Assembly: GCA_005954745.1 (NCBI GenBank)
Contig: CP040680.1
Location: forward strand, 1 to 64,000
DNA from: Halostella pelagica
Lineage (GTDB): Archaea > Halobacteriota > Halobacteria > Halobacteriales > Natronoarchaeaceae
DNA length: 64,000 nucleotides
Direction: 5' to 3'
The position numbers were made by a program, and so were the translations under genes. Numbering within the stretch: position 1 is the first letter of the stretch; every line of letters starts with the position of its first letter. Positions 22,101 to 26,925 of this stretch are shown here, piece after piece. Below the pieces are notes generated by a model. It was not told the DNA's origin. It saw only the letters and a list, made by a program, of their open reading frames with translations, and searched no databases.

Positions 22101-22857
22101 CGATGGTGGAGACAGCGGAGATGACAGCAACGACAGCGAAGACAGCAGTGACGGGGACGAGCGTGATGACACCGACGGCGATGGCCTGACTGACGAGGAA
22201 GAGCGGGCCCTCGGGACGGAGGTGAACAGCACTGACTCGGACGGAGACGGTATCGCTGATAGCGTCGAGACGAGTGGCGGCAGGTCGGTCGATACGGACG
22301 CCGACGGAACCATCGATGCGCTGGACACGGATGCCGACGGGGATGGAATTCCCGACAGTCTCGAAGGGACGGCGGATACAGACGGCGACGGTACGCCAGA
22401 CTACCGCGATACCGACAGCGACGGTGACGGCATCCCCGACAGTACCGAGGGAACCGACGACACCGACGGTGACGGCATCCCGAACTACCGGGATACTGAT
22501 TCGGACGGGGACGGTAGGCCAGACCGGATTGAAGGCACGAGCGACGTAGACGGCGACGGGAGGCCTGCGTATCTCGACCCAGTGAACGACAGCGTCGATG
22601 GGGACGGCGACCCAGAATCCAGTGCGACACCGACTGCGACGCCGACCGGCTCCGCGCCTGCCGACCACGGGAGCTGTGAGCTGTTCGGACTCGACTTCGG
22701 GTCGTTCGTCGTGTGCTGGTACTGGTGGTTCCTCGCAGCCACCGCTGGACTGGTCCTCGTCGGCTACCGCGCCTGGCAACGAGAGACACTCAGTGTCATC
22801 CTCGGCGTCGGGGCAGACAGTTATGACGATGGAACCGGAGGTGAGGGCGATGAGTGA
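10102..22857 (+). CDS. Giant secreted, membrane-anchored type 3 thrombospondin (calcium-binding) repeat protein
   Basis: 4251 residues from GTG 10102. Residues 1-32 form a signal peptide (Arg6, hydrophobic core, cleavage likely after SSVAA); the GTG at 10033 would put 23 odd residues in front of it. From about 33 to 4090 the protein is nearly unbroken repeats of the DxDxDGxxD calcium-loop type (DTDGDGTIDALDTDSDGDGI, STEG..D.DGDGTPNYLD), as in thrombospondin type 3 and EF-hand-like haloarchaeal surface proteins. Near 3962-4006 there are five copies of DDSDGGDSG, then more TSP3 loops, a short Thr/Pro stalk (TPTATPTGS) and one membrane helix near 4205-4225 (WYWWFLAATAGLVLVGY) with a 26-residue acidic tail. 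It probably forms a rigid calcium-dependent fibre on the cell surface for adhesion or shielding. No globular adhesin, enzyme or Ig domain is visible. Two membrane-linked genes flank it (histidine kinase, small membrane protein). Confidence 0.9.
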   Translation: MNTSLRLGVAFLALTLSLSVLTGVVIGSSVAATDIDGDGLTDETETELGTDPNAADSDGDGINDSGETNNGSAIDTDSDGTIDALDDDSDGDGILDSTEGAGDADDDGTANYRDLDSDGDGIDDEDEDALGTDPYDADSDDDGIPDGVETTRLDGTGPGEAVDTDGDGTIDALDTDSDGDGTEDTNEGTRDNDGDGTPDYRDPKDGDGPDGDLDGDGLTNSQERTLGTDANDGDSDDDGIPDNVETNDGNNVDTDGDGRLDAKDTDSDGDGISDSEEGTGDPDGDGTANYRDEDSDGDGILDNTEGTGDTDSDGTANYLSADADSDGIDDSVEGTGDPDADGTPNYADFDSDGDFRNDAEEGTSDADGDGTQNYLDTDSDGNGVPDSRDSDGDNDGDGVLDYLDTDDQDGPDGDPDGDGLTNSKEDSLGTDTQDSDTDGDGISDGTEAPDGTAVDTDGDGTIDALDTDSDGDGLSDNVESNLGTDRTDSDSDGDGISDAVETNDGNSVDTDGDGTIDARDTDSDGDGIADSTEGSGDADGDGTANYRATDADGDSIPDRIEGAADADGDGDANFLDTDSDGDGIDDVDEYTNDPGAGNSDKDTDDDGVPNFLDTDSDADGIPDTTEGQSDSDGDGIPNYLDADSDDDGAFDLNEGTDDADNDGAPNYLDPDNQVGGGFDPNGDDDNDGIPNLVDGFGDADGDGDPNYFDTDADGNGIPDSTEGSDDADGDGTGNNADIDNDGDRIDDDVEGTDDEDNDGTPNYFDPDSDGDGIDDEVEGESDEDGDTTPNFLDLDSDGDGIDDSAETASDADGDGTPNFLDTDADGGGIPDSTEGTGDQDGDGTPDYLDSDTDGDGIGDGTEGSNDLDSDGTPNFRDDDSDGDGVLDSTESALGTDPRDEDSDRDGITDDVETTRPDGTGPGESVDTDGDGTIDALDTDSDDDRIPDSTEGTGDPDDDGTANYRDEDADGDGIADLAESDGGRSVDTDGDGTADYLDTDSDGDGISDRAESDTGLSVSSPPAYLDKDADNDGIPNYRDTDADGDGIPDNTETDDDADADELANYLDRESDGDGISDREETDADTDGDGNPNFLDTDADGDGVDDATEQTLGTDFLNSDSDGDGIDDGTETSDNDGTDPGQAIDTDGDGTIDALDTDSDSPGLPEVSPDSEETSSDEDGDGIPNYRDTDSDGDGFDDDVEGNDDLDNDGTPNYLDTDSDGDGISDADEDAIGTNPFDEDSDADGITDDTEGAGSETDTDGDGTIDALDDDADGDGIPDTDEGGGDKDGDGTLNFRDDDADGDGVPDSTEGTVDTDGDGTADFLDTDSDGDGVSDSTEASSATDRTDSDTDGDGIDDGTETTRVDETGPGESVDTDGDGTIDALDSDSDGDGIDDSTEGAGDTDGDGTANYRDRDSDNPNDQAGDGDLDDGSADEGTTDVDGDGTPNYLDDDNDGDSIPDADEGSLGTDLNDADSDGDGIDDGTETTRTDGTGPGESVDTDGDGTTDALDSDSDGDGIDDSTEGAGDADGDGTANYRDRDSDDPNDQAGDGQLDDGSGTEGTTDTDGDGTPNYLDDDNDGDGILDTDEDENGNGSLDAGETDPNDTDTDGDGLSDSTEGADSETDTDGDGTIDARDTDSDDDGIPDSIEGNDDPDGDGVPNYRDTDSDGDGIDDTDEDEDGDGVLDTGETDPYDPDTDGDGLSDSTEGADSETDTDGDGTIDARDTDSDDDGIPDDTEDQTADDGQATDTDSDNTPDYRDDDSDNDGIADSIEGSDDTDGDGTPDYLDEDSDDDGILDTDEDENGDGVLDAGETDPYDTDTDGDGLSDSTEGAASDTDTDGDGTIDAQDGDSDDDGIDDSVEGDGDPDGDGVPNYRDGDSDDASDSTFDGDGSLDDGSATEGTADTDGDGTANYLDDDNDGDGILDTDEDENGDGSLDDGETDPNDPDTDGDGLSDSLEGADSETDTDGDGDIDARDTDSDDDGIDDSTEDLTADDGEATDSDGDGVPNYRDGDSDDASDSTFDGDGSLDDGSATEGTTDTDSDGTPNFIDSDNDGDGILDGDEDENGDGSLDTGETDPNDPDTDGDGLSDSVEGADSETNTDGTGDIDARDTDSDDDGIEDSVEDVTADDGSATDTDGDNIPDYRDDDSDGDGIADSIEDQTADDGDATDTDGDGTPDFQDTDSDDDGITDDIEDDTVAIGDSPTDTDGDNTPDYLDTDSDNDRIGDDTEDLTDDDSPATDTDGDGTPDYRDDDSDGDGISDDVEDDDNTVGNGQATDSDGDGIPDFQSTDSDGDGIPDTDEDTNANGVLDPGETDPNLADTDGDGIDDDIETTRVDGTDPGESVDTDGDGTIDARDTDSDDDGIPDSTEGAGDADGDGTANYRDRDSDDPTDQAGDGRLDDGSATDGTGDTDSDGTANYLDADNDGDGILDTDEDEDGDGILDTGETDPNDPDTDGDGLSDSLEGADSETNTDGTGDIDARDNDADDDGIEDSVEDLTADDGSATDTDDDGTPDYRDADSDGDGIADSIEDQTANDGDATDTDNDGTPDFQDTDSDGDGIEDDVEDDTEAIDDSPTDTDGDSTPDYLDTDSDDDGIDDSTEDLTAGDGQATDSDGDGVPNYRDGDSDDASDSTFDGDGQLDDGSATEGTTDTDGDGTPNYLDDDNDGDGILDGEEDENGDGSLDPGETAPNDADTDGDGLSDSTEGADSETDTDGDGTIDARDTDSDNDGIPDSIEGTTDTDGDGVPNYRDTDSDGDGITDGGEDSNGNGSVDAGETDPYAVDTDGDGITDDIETTRVDGTGPGEPVDTDGDGTIDAQDDDSDGDGIDDSTEGTGDADGDGTANYRDRDSDDPTDQAGDGQLDDGSSTEGTTDTDGDGTPNYLDDDNDRDGITDSNEDENGDGVLDSGETDPNDADTDGDGIDDDTEGAASDTDTDGDGTIDARDDDSDDDGIPDSTEGVGDEDGDGTANYRDDDSDGDGIPDSTEGTDDVDGDGTPNYLDSDSDADGISDSEEGTEDDDGDGTPNYLDANDEDGPTGDTDGDGLTNNEEETLGTDPTDSDSDDDGIDDSVETDGGTAVDTDEDGDIDALDTDSDDDGISDSAEGTTDTDGDGTPNYRDTDSDGDGIPDSTEGTTDSDSDGVPDYLDSDSDGDGISDGTEGTDDVDGDGTPNYLDTDSDDDGIPDGTEEATDADGDGTPNYLDTDSDGDGIPDSTEGTGDVDGDSTSNYLDTDSDGDGKLDAGEGTGDSDGDGTANYLDPDDDDGPDGDSDDDGLSNTEETALGTDPDSADSDGDGINDFIETDEGIPVDTDGDGTIDALDTDADDDGIGDGTEGTEDRDGDGTPNYRDTDSDDDGITDTTEGATDSDGDGVADYLDTDSDGDSIPDSTEGVGDADSDGTPNYLDSDSDGDDIPDSTEGTDDADSDGTPNYLDTDADGDSIPDSTEGTDDADGDGTPDYIDTDSDDDRVPDSQEDSLGTDPTSADSDGDGINDFIETDGGDSVDTDGDGTIDALDSDSDSDGIPDSTDGTSDADGDGTPNYRDTDADGDGIPDSTDGTSDADGDGTPNYRDTDADGDGISDSTEGTDDADSDGTPNYLDDDSDGDGIPDGTEGTADIDGDSTSNYLDTDADGDGTPDSEEGPGDADGDGTPNYLDPDDDDGPDGDSDDDGLDNDEERALGTDPNSADSDGDGIDDRIETDGGDTVDTDGDGTVDALDTDSDDDGIPDSIEGTADTDSDGTPNYRDTDADGDGIPDSTEGTTDTDGDGVSNYRDTDSDGDGIPDRAEGTDDADDDSTPNAFDRDSDGDGIPDATEGADDVDGDGTPNYLDPVDTDGPDGDTDDDGLTNGEETTLGTDPSDADSDGDGINDFVETNGGSAIDTDDDGSIDALDTDADGDGIPDSTEGTTDADGDGTPNYRDTDSDGDDILDSTEGTTDSDGDGTPDYLDPDTDSDDGGDSGDGDDSDGGDSGDDSDGGDSGDDSDGGDSGDDSDGGDSGDDSDGGDSGDDSNDSEDSSDGDERDDTDGDGLTDEEERALGTEVNSTDSDGDGIADSVETSGGRSVDTDADGTIDALDTDADGDGIPDSLEGTADTDGDGTPDYRDTDSDGDGIPDSTEGTDDTDGDGIPNYRDTDSDGDGRPDRIEGTSDVDGDGRPAYLDPVNDSVDGDGDPESSATPTATPTGSAPADHGSCELFGLDFGSFVVCWYWWFLAATAGLVLVGYRAWQRETLSVILGVGADSYDDGTGGEGDE
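17086..19000 (+). repeat. Long-period internal repeat in the giant gene (offset 1389 bp)
   Basis: The block that starts at 17086 (IETTRVDGTDPGESVDTDGD, then TANYRDRDSDDPTDQAGDG) is repeated from 18475 with almost the same bases for about 500 bp; the offset is 1389 bp, exactly 463 codons. Earlier related blocks start near 14170 and 14550. A second long repeat links about 16560-16880 and 17690-17940 (TADDGDATDTDGDGTPDFQD). These are unit duplications above the basic repeat. Confidence 0.65.
20662..20829 (+). repeat. 84-bp tandem duplication (2 copies, 28 codons each)
   Basis: Copies 20662-20745 and 20746-20829 differ at only a few third positions, for example ACTAGTGACGCT against ACCAGTGACGCC. 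Each encodes GIPDSTDGTSDADGDGTPNY plus RDTDADGD. This is a recent unit duplication. Confidence 0.85.
21985..22119 (+). repeat. 27-bp tandem repeat, five copies, encoding DDSDGGDSG
   Basis: Five consecutive 27-base units; the first four are identical and the fifth differs at its last base. A degenerate sixth unit follows. The flanking TSP3 loops are not conserved at this DNA level, so this Ser/Gly/Asp linker is young and likely to vary in copy number between strains. Confidence 0.9.
22837..22844 (+). promoter_or_regulatory. Shine-Dalgarno for the gene at 22850
   Basis: GGAGGTGA ends five bases before the ATG at 22850 and lies inside the end of the giant gene. It fits translation of the small membrane gene from the giant gene's transcript. 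Confidence 0.65.
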
Positions 22858-23209
22858 TAGCTCTGAGCCCAGCGAGGACGCTGTCCGGTGGACGGGCCGT
22901 CTCGCCGCGGCGGGGCTGGGTATCGCCACAGTCGTGGGGACTGTCGCCGCTCTCGGCATCTCCTTGCCCGGGTCGGTGTACTGGCTCGGTATCGTTGTCG
23001 CACTCGGCGGGATACTCGGTGCCACAGTGGTCATCTCCCGAGCGTCGAGCGCGAGGGACGCTCTCGGAGTGATAGCCGCAGTGTTCGGTGTCCTACTATG
23101 TGGGTACGGCGTTGAGAACGGGGTGCTCGTGGCCACGGTCGTCGGTGTACTGTTCCTAGTTGTGGGCGCTACTGGCGTCGTCGTTGACACACGGCCTGAG
23201 AAAGACTGA
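22850..23209 (+). CDS. Small four-helix membrane protein coupled to the giant gene
   Basis: 119 residues with about four membrane helices (LAAAGLGIATVVGTVAALGI, SVYWLGIVVALGGILGATVV, ALGVIAAVFGVLLCGYG, LVATVVGVLFLVVGATGVVV) and an acidic N-terminus. No known family. The start is fixed by GGAGGTGA five bases upstream; the ATG overlaps the last eight bases of the giant gene, so the two are translationally coupled. A role in export, anchoring or stability of the giant protein is plausible from this coupling but not shown by sequence. Confidence 0.8.
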   Translation: MSDSSEPSEDAVRWTGRLAAAGLGIATVVGTVAALGISLPGSVYWLGIVVALGGILGATVVISRASSARDALGVIAAVFGVLLCGYGVENGVLVATVVGVLFLVVGATGVVVDTRPEKD

Positions 23210-23334
23210 GACGGGAGCAACGGTATTGTGCGAACGGTGTCCCGATCCGGGAAACGACTATAGATAGCTTCTATCAGAATGTATCGCACAAGATGGATGG
23301 CGCGTCGAGGGTCGTAAACTCGCCTATGAATGGG

Positions 23335-23349
23335 AAAACGCAGAAAAAA
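23335..23349 (-). terminator. Oligo-T terminator of the gene at 23402-24052
   Basis: On the minus strand there are T6 and T4 runs spaced by six bases, about 55-65 bases after the stop codon. Such T-rich stretches are the usual archaeal termination signal. Confidence 0.4.
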
Positions 23350-23401
23350 TCGTCGTGCCACAGGTCGTAGTCAACGGGCTGAGAGGACCGACGACAAGTA
23401 G

Positions 23402-24052
23402 TCACGACAGCACAAACAACCGGAACGGACGGAAAAACCGGGCCAGGGCACGCCGGGTATTGTCCCGGACGAACGCCCACGCTCCGATTTTCGACTCGTC
23501 GAGATGCCACTGGTTGCCGTCCCTGTAGGCGGTATCTGCCCGCTCGTGGTACTCCAGTGCCTCGCGGACGCGTGACTCGGTCATGTCACAGGCGTCAGCG
23601 AGTTCCGGGGCCGTCTTCGGGCCGTCTTTCAGTTCCTCGGCGACGAGGTGGCCAACCTGCATCGACAGGAACACCTCACTGGAGTCGGCCTCAACCATCC
23701 CGTCGTCATTCGACCGGATGCCCTCCCGGAGGCTATAGAGTGCGTCCAACGCGAGCCAGCCACCGCCGCCGACCCCGACCGCTGCGACTGTCGTGTCTCC
23801 CTGCACCCAGTAAGCAAGGCCACCGGCAGGCATGGCGACGAGACCGAGCGCGAGTCGGACGTCGCGTTCGTCCAGTCCGGGCAGCGGACGCGCGAGTTCG
23901 ACGGACTCACCCACGAGCACGATGACTGTGACGACGATGGCCTGCGACCAGGTAAAATCGAACACGACGCCGAACAGCGCGACCAGCCCCACGGCGTAAG
24001 CGGCACGACGGACGGGGCTGGTGCCCGGCAGGGAATCAGTCAGGGACGCCAT
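23402..24052 (-). CDS. Membrane protein with C-terminal winged-helix-like domain
   Basis: 216 residues from ATG 24052; a start 12 codons further upstream is possible but adds a charged segment before the first helix. Residues 15-110 contain about four membrane helices (AAYAVGLVALFGVVFDF, AIVVTVIVLVG, ALGLVAMPAGGLAYW). The C-terminal half (residues 125-195) reads like a winged helix: FLSMQVGHLVAEELKDGPKT, PELADACDMTESRVREALEY, then a wing. The end (RRALARFFRPFRLFVLS) is basic and amphipathic. A membrane-tethered transcription factor is a reasonable inference. It converges on the giant-protein operon. Confidence 0.65.
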   Translation of the reverse strand: MASLTDSLPGTSPVRRAAYAVGLVALFGVVFDFTWSQAIVVTVIVLVGESVELARPLPGLDERDVRLALGLVAMPAGGLAYWVQGDTTVAAVGVGGGGWLALDALYSLREGIRSNDDGMVEADSSEVFLSMQVGHLVAEELKDGPKTAPELADACDMTESRVREALEYHERADTAYRDGNQWHLDESKIGAWAFVRDNTRRALARFFRPFRLFVLS

Positions 24053-24259
24053 GTGTTGAGGGAGGGTTCGACGGTCCCTAATGGCCACGGGACGCTAATG
24101 GGCCCGAAAACGGTGCAGTGGGTTTAAACGAGTCACGCTGGGGGGCTATCCAATAGCGTAGTCTGTTTGCTGAACTCCTCCTCTTTACTGAGCAGTTGGA
24201 CGAATACTTGAGCGTGTCACCACCACCATCCCGCTGTGGCCCTGACACGTGAATCTTGA

Positions 24260-25237
24260 CGTACTGTCTTCCGGCAGATCGCCCAGCTATCCTACGTCGA
24301 TTGGCCCACGTATGAGTCGAGCCCGCTGTTCGATCGCACGTCGCTGCCCGGAGTAGAATCGGATGTTCGTCTCGTTGCGGAAACCTCGTTCCAGCATGAC
24401 GATCACGATACCGTTGATCAATTCGTCCCTGCAGTGCCGCTCGCATACGTCCAATTCGATGCTCACAACCAATATGCAGGCTTGACGAGCTACGAGATGG
24501 AGACACTGTTTCGCCTGTTCCTGCTGAAAGAATGCCACGGCTGGGACCACGAAACTGCCCTCGTCGAATACCTCACCAAACACCCCGATCTCTGTGATCA
24601 ACTCGGCCTAGAGTCAGTGCCGAATCAGTCGACACTCTGGCGCAGCTGGCACCATCTGTTCACTGCTGCTCTCCAAGACACCGTCGAGACAGCAGCGCGG
24701 ACCATCCTCATTAAAGCGCAAAATGTGGGCGTCTCAGTCCCGCGCAAACCAGAGCGTCAGAGCCGCAGATACGATACTGAGGATACGGAATCAGACCCAT
24801 CTGACCAAACCGTATTAGAGCAGGCTGAGACAGTCACTGAGCAGGTGAGTCGCGTTGCGTTTCCAGCGTTCTCACTGGTCTGTGGCGAGGGCTGTGAGAT
24901 CCACGAGAACGCCTACTGGGACTTACAGACGTATCTGGGGCTTCGAGAGAACTTAGCCGCCAATGAGGCTCGGGCGTTCAAGGCCCGCGAAATCGCCTCC
25001 CAGATCGGCGTCGACGAGGGTGCAGTCAGCACTGCGCTCTCGCGGCTGAAGGATCGTGGTCTGGTCGAACACAAGGCGACGTACTGGGCGATAACCGACG
25101 ACGCCGAGCGACTCGACGGATACAGCGGATACGAACGAGCAACGGCGCTGTTCAACGACCAACTGGGTGCGGAGGACAAGGATTCCTGGCGCGAGCACAC
25201 ACCGCAGGAATCACACCCGAGCGTCGAGGACGAATAG
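24260..25237 (+). pseudogene. Chimeric frame: transposase N-terminal part fused to antitoxin winged helix
   Basis: The frame is open from a TGA at 24257 to 25237. The first two thirds (SYVDWPTYESSPLFDRT, LFRLFLLKECHGWDHETALV, LGLESVPNQSTLWRSWH, YWDLQTYLGLRENLAANE) match the front of a haloarchaeal DDE transposase. At about 24967 it changes without a break into AFKAREIASQIGVDEGAVST, ALSRLKDRGLVEHKATYWAI, a winged helix that haloarchaea place directly before PemK/MazF toxins. The normal antitoxin N-terminus is gone. NEARAF at the join resembles both NEGARSF of the transposase and the antitoxin's own sequence, suggesting recombination at a short match. Only internal starts (GTG 24434) exist, so whether a working antitoxin is made is unclear. 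Confidence 0.6.
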
Positions 25238-25599
25238 TGACCGACGAAGAGACACCAGTTTTCGAACGTGGCGACGTCGTCTACGGGGCTAATCCGTTCA
25301 AAGGTGACGAGGACGCTCGGCCCTGGCTTATCCTCTCGAATCACGAAGGCCGTCCGTTCCACGGCGACCAGTATATCGCGCTAACGTTGACGTCGAAATC
25401 CTGGATGGACGGTCTCATCGACATCCCCAGAGAGAGTTAGCTTCGCGGTGGGACACCCGATGAGAGCCGAATCGTCCCGTGGAGCGTCCAATCGATCGAT
25501 CATGAAGACATCGACTTCTGGCAGGGTCGTCTTGATAGCGACCTTGTCGACAGGGCGGTCGCTGCCCTCGTCGAAGAACTGGTGTCCATGACCCGATGA
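25237..25599 (+). pseudogene. PemK/MazF-like toxin interrupted by TAG
   Basis: GTG at 25237 overlaps the antitoxin stop by one base. FERGDVVYGANPFKGDEDA, RPWLILSNH, FHGDQYIALTLTSK is the PemK/MazF fold start (conserved GDVV and a P-to-NH strand). A TAG at 25438-25440 cuts it after 67 codons; the same frame then continues LRGGTPDESRIVPWSVQSID to a TGA at 25597-25599 and completes the domain (about 120 residues). Trp (TGG) is the likely original codon. Intact relatives are mRNA endonucleases neutralised by the upstream winged-helix protein. Loss of the toxin fits the damage to its antitoxin. Confidence 0.65.
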
Positions 25600-25686
25600 A
25601 ACCCTCAATTCCGTCGTGCAGGGTAGGGTTCTGATCGGCTGGCTCCGACAGAATGACGGGCTCCTATTCGGTCCGTCTTTGTGATT

Positions 25687-26322
25687 CTATTCGGTCTGGG
25701 AGTTCGCTGCTGCCAGCACGCGACCGATATAGATCTGCCTCCAGATGAGCCAGGCGCCGAGACCGATCCCGAGCAGCCCGAGACTGGTGATTCCGACCGC
25801 GTCCCAATGTGTCTTGGCGAGGGCGCAGTCCAGTGTTTCCGTTGCACAGGCACCGAACAGATGCTGGGTGATGGCGCCCGTGTAGACGAGCCAGCCGCCG
25901 ATGGCGACGGAGCCGACACCGGCCACGGTCTTCGACACTGCTTCCTGGACCGTGGGCGGGTCCGCAATAATCGCTGCCTGCACGTCCTCACGCGGCCCGG
26001 CTAGCTGTGAAAGAACGGCCGCCCCGAGGAGGAGCAGTGCAGCCGGGGCGATGACGAATCCAATCGACCACATACCGATGATGGCGAGCCCCGTCATCAA
26101 GAGGGCGGTCACCCAGACCAGCGGCGTCCGATTCGTCCACGCACCGAGTGAACCGGTGAGGGCGAGCAGAATGCTGAAGAGCACCCAGCCGGCGAAGAAC
26201 GCGTCAGCAAGCGGGTTTGGCGATAGGAGCAGTCCGGCTGCGACGATGGTGCTGAGGACAGCGAGACCGCTCAACATACGGGCACCGGTCGTCGCTGTGG
26301 AGGGCTGGACCGCTGGGGCCAT
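25687..26322 (-). CDS. Multi-pass membrane protein, unknown
   Basis: 211 residues with about six membrane helices (MLSGLAVLSTIVAAGLLL, ADAFFAGWVLFSILLALTG, LVWVTALLMTGLAIIGMW, FVIAPAALLLLGAAVLS, GVGSVAIGGWLVYTGAI, ITSLGLLGIGLGAWLIW). Two cysteines in CATETLDC lie in an extracellular-looking loop. No family recognised. It stands alone between the toxin remnant and the zinc-ribbon genes, and its ATG follows an AT-rich region. Confidence 0.7.
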   Translation of the reverse strand: MAPAVQPSTATTGARMLSGLAVLSTIVAAGLLLSPNPLADAFFAGWVLFSILLALTGSLGAWTNRTPLVWVTALLMTGLAIIGMWSIGFVIAPAALLLLGAAVLSQLAGPREDVQAAIIADPPTVQEAVSKTVAGVGSVAIGGWLVYTGAITQHLFGACATETLDCALAKTHWDAVGITSLGLLGIGLGAWLIWRQIYIGRVLAAANSQTE

Positions 26323-26479
26323 ACGAAAGACTAGTGGGGTAAACTCCTAATAGGGTATCGGTGACCCACTCATACTCACGAGGATTCATGTTCTACTGCA
26401 GGAAACGGTGGTTCCACGGTGTGATTCATGAAACAGCGATTCCAGAGATGGTTTAGTTCTCCACGGCGAGACGATCGGT

Positions 26480-26674
26480 ATGGTCCACTGTCCTGACTGT
26501 GGGACGACGCTCGAGGAGACAGCTGATATCGAGTTCGTGGAGATGGATGCCACGACGGGATTCCTGAAAGCATCGAAACGGTTCTATACGGCCAATTGTG
26601 CGGCATGTGGCACGGTTCTGGGGAGCGGCGTTGCCGGGGCGAAAGCGGGCGGTGGAGGCGGTGGTGCTGTCTGA
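26480..26674 (+). CDS. Small zinc-ribbon protein
   Basis: 64 residues with two CxxC pairs, CPDC at 4-7 and CAAC at residue 40, as in a four-cysteine zinc ribbon. The C-terminus is a Gly-rich tail. A TTTAGTT box stands about 27 bases before the ATG, consistent with a leaderless transcript. The neighbouring gene at 26716 is a duplicate. The partner (nucleic acid or protein) is unknown. Confidence 0.75.
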   Translation: MVHCPDCGTTLEETADIEFVEMDATTGFLKASKRFYTANCAACGTVLGSGVAGAKAGGGGGGAV

Positions 26675-26715
26675 GAGAATAAGAACTATACCTGTGTCTG
26701 CAGAACCTGAGAGCG

Positions 26716-26886
26716 ATGGTTCATTGCCCTGAATGTGAGACGACGCTCTCCGAGAAAGCCGATGTCGAGTTTGTCGAGATGGACGCGACGACGGGCTTCT
26801 TCAAGGCCTCAAAACGGTTTTATCTGGTGGCCTGCACCGACTGCGGCGTCGCGATCGGCAGCGGTGTCGCGGGCGCGAAGGCCTGA
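26716..26886 (+). CDS. Small zinc-ribbon protein, tandem duplicate
   Basis: 56 residues, about 70% identical to the gene just upstream (MVHCP.C.TTL, then FVEMDATTGF.KASKRFY, GSGVAGAKA) but without the Gly-rich tail. Cysteine pairs CPEC and CTDC are kept. The spacing of 41 bases and the shared start sequence show a tandem duplication. Too short for many gene finders. Confidence 0.75.
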   Translation: MVHCPECETTLSEKADVEFVEMDATTGFFKASKRFYLVACTDCGVAIGSGVAGAKA

Positions 26887-26925
26887 ACACGACTACACGC
26901 GGACATAACCCTCGCCGGTGCGAAA

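Noticed and set aside
21985-22119. CRISPR-like array
   Set aside because: Units are contiguous with no unique spacers and code for protein in frame.
21685-23361. Long minus-strand frames under the giant gene (one of 558 codons) and several plus-strand frames of 200-480 codons
   Set aside because: They are produced by the extreme Asp/Gly/Ser codon bias of the repeat gene, consist of Arg/Ser/Thr/Pro repeats and have no domain.
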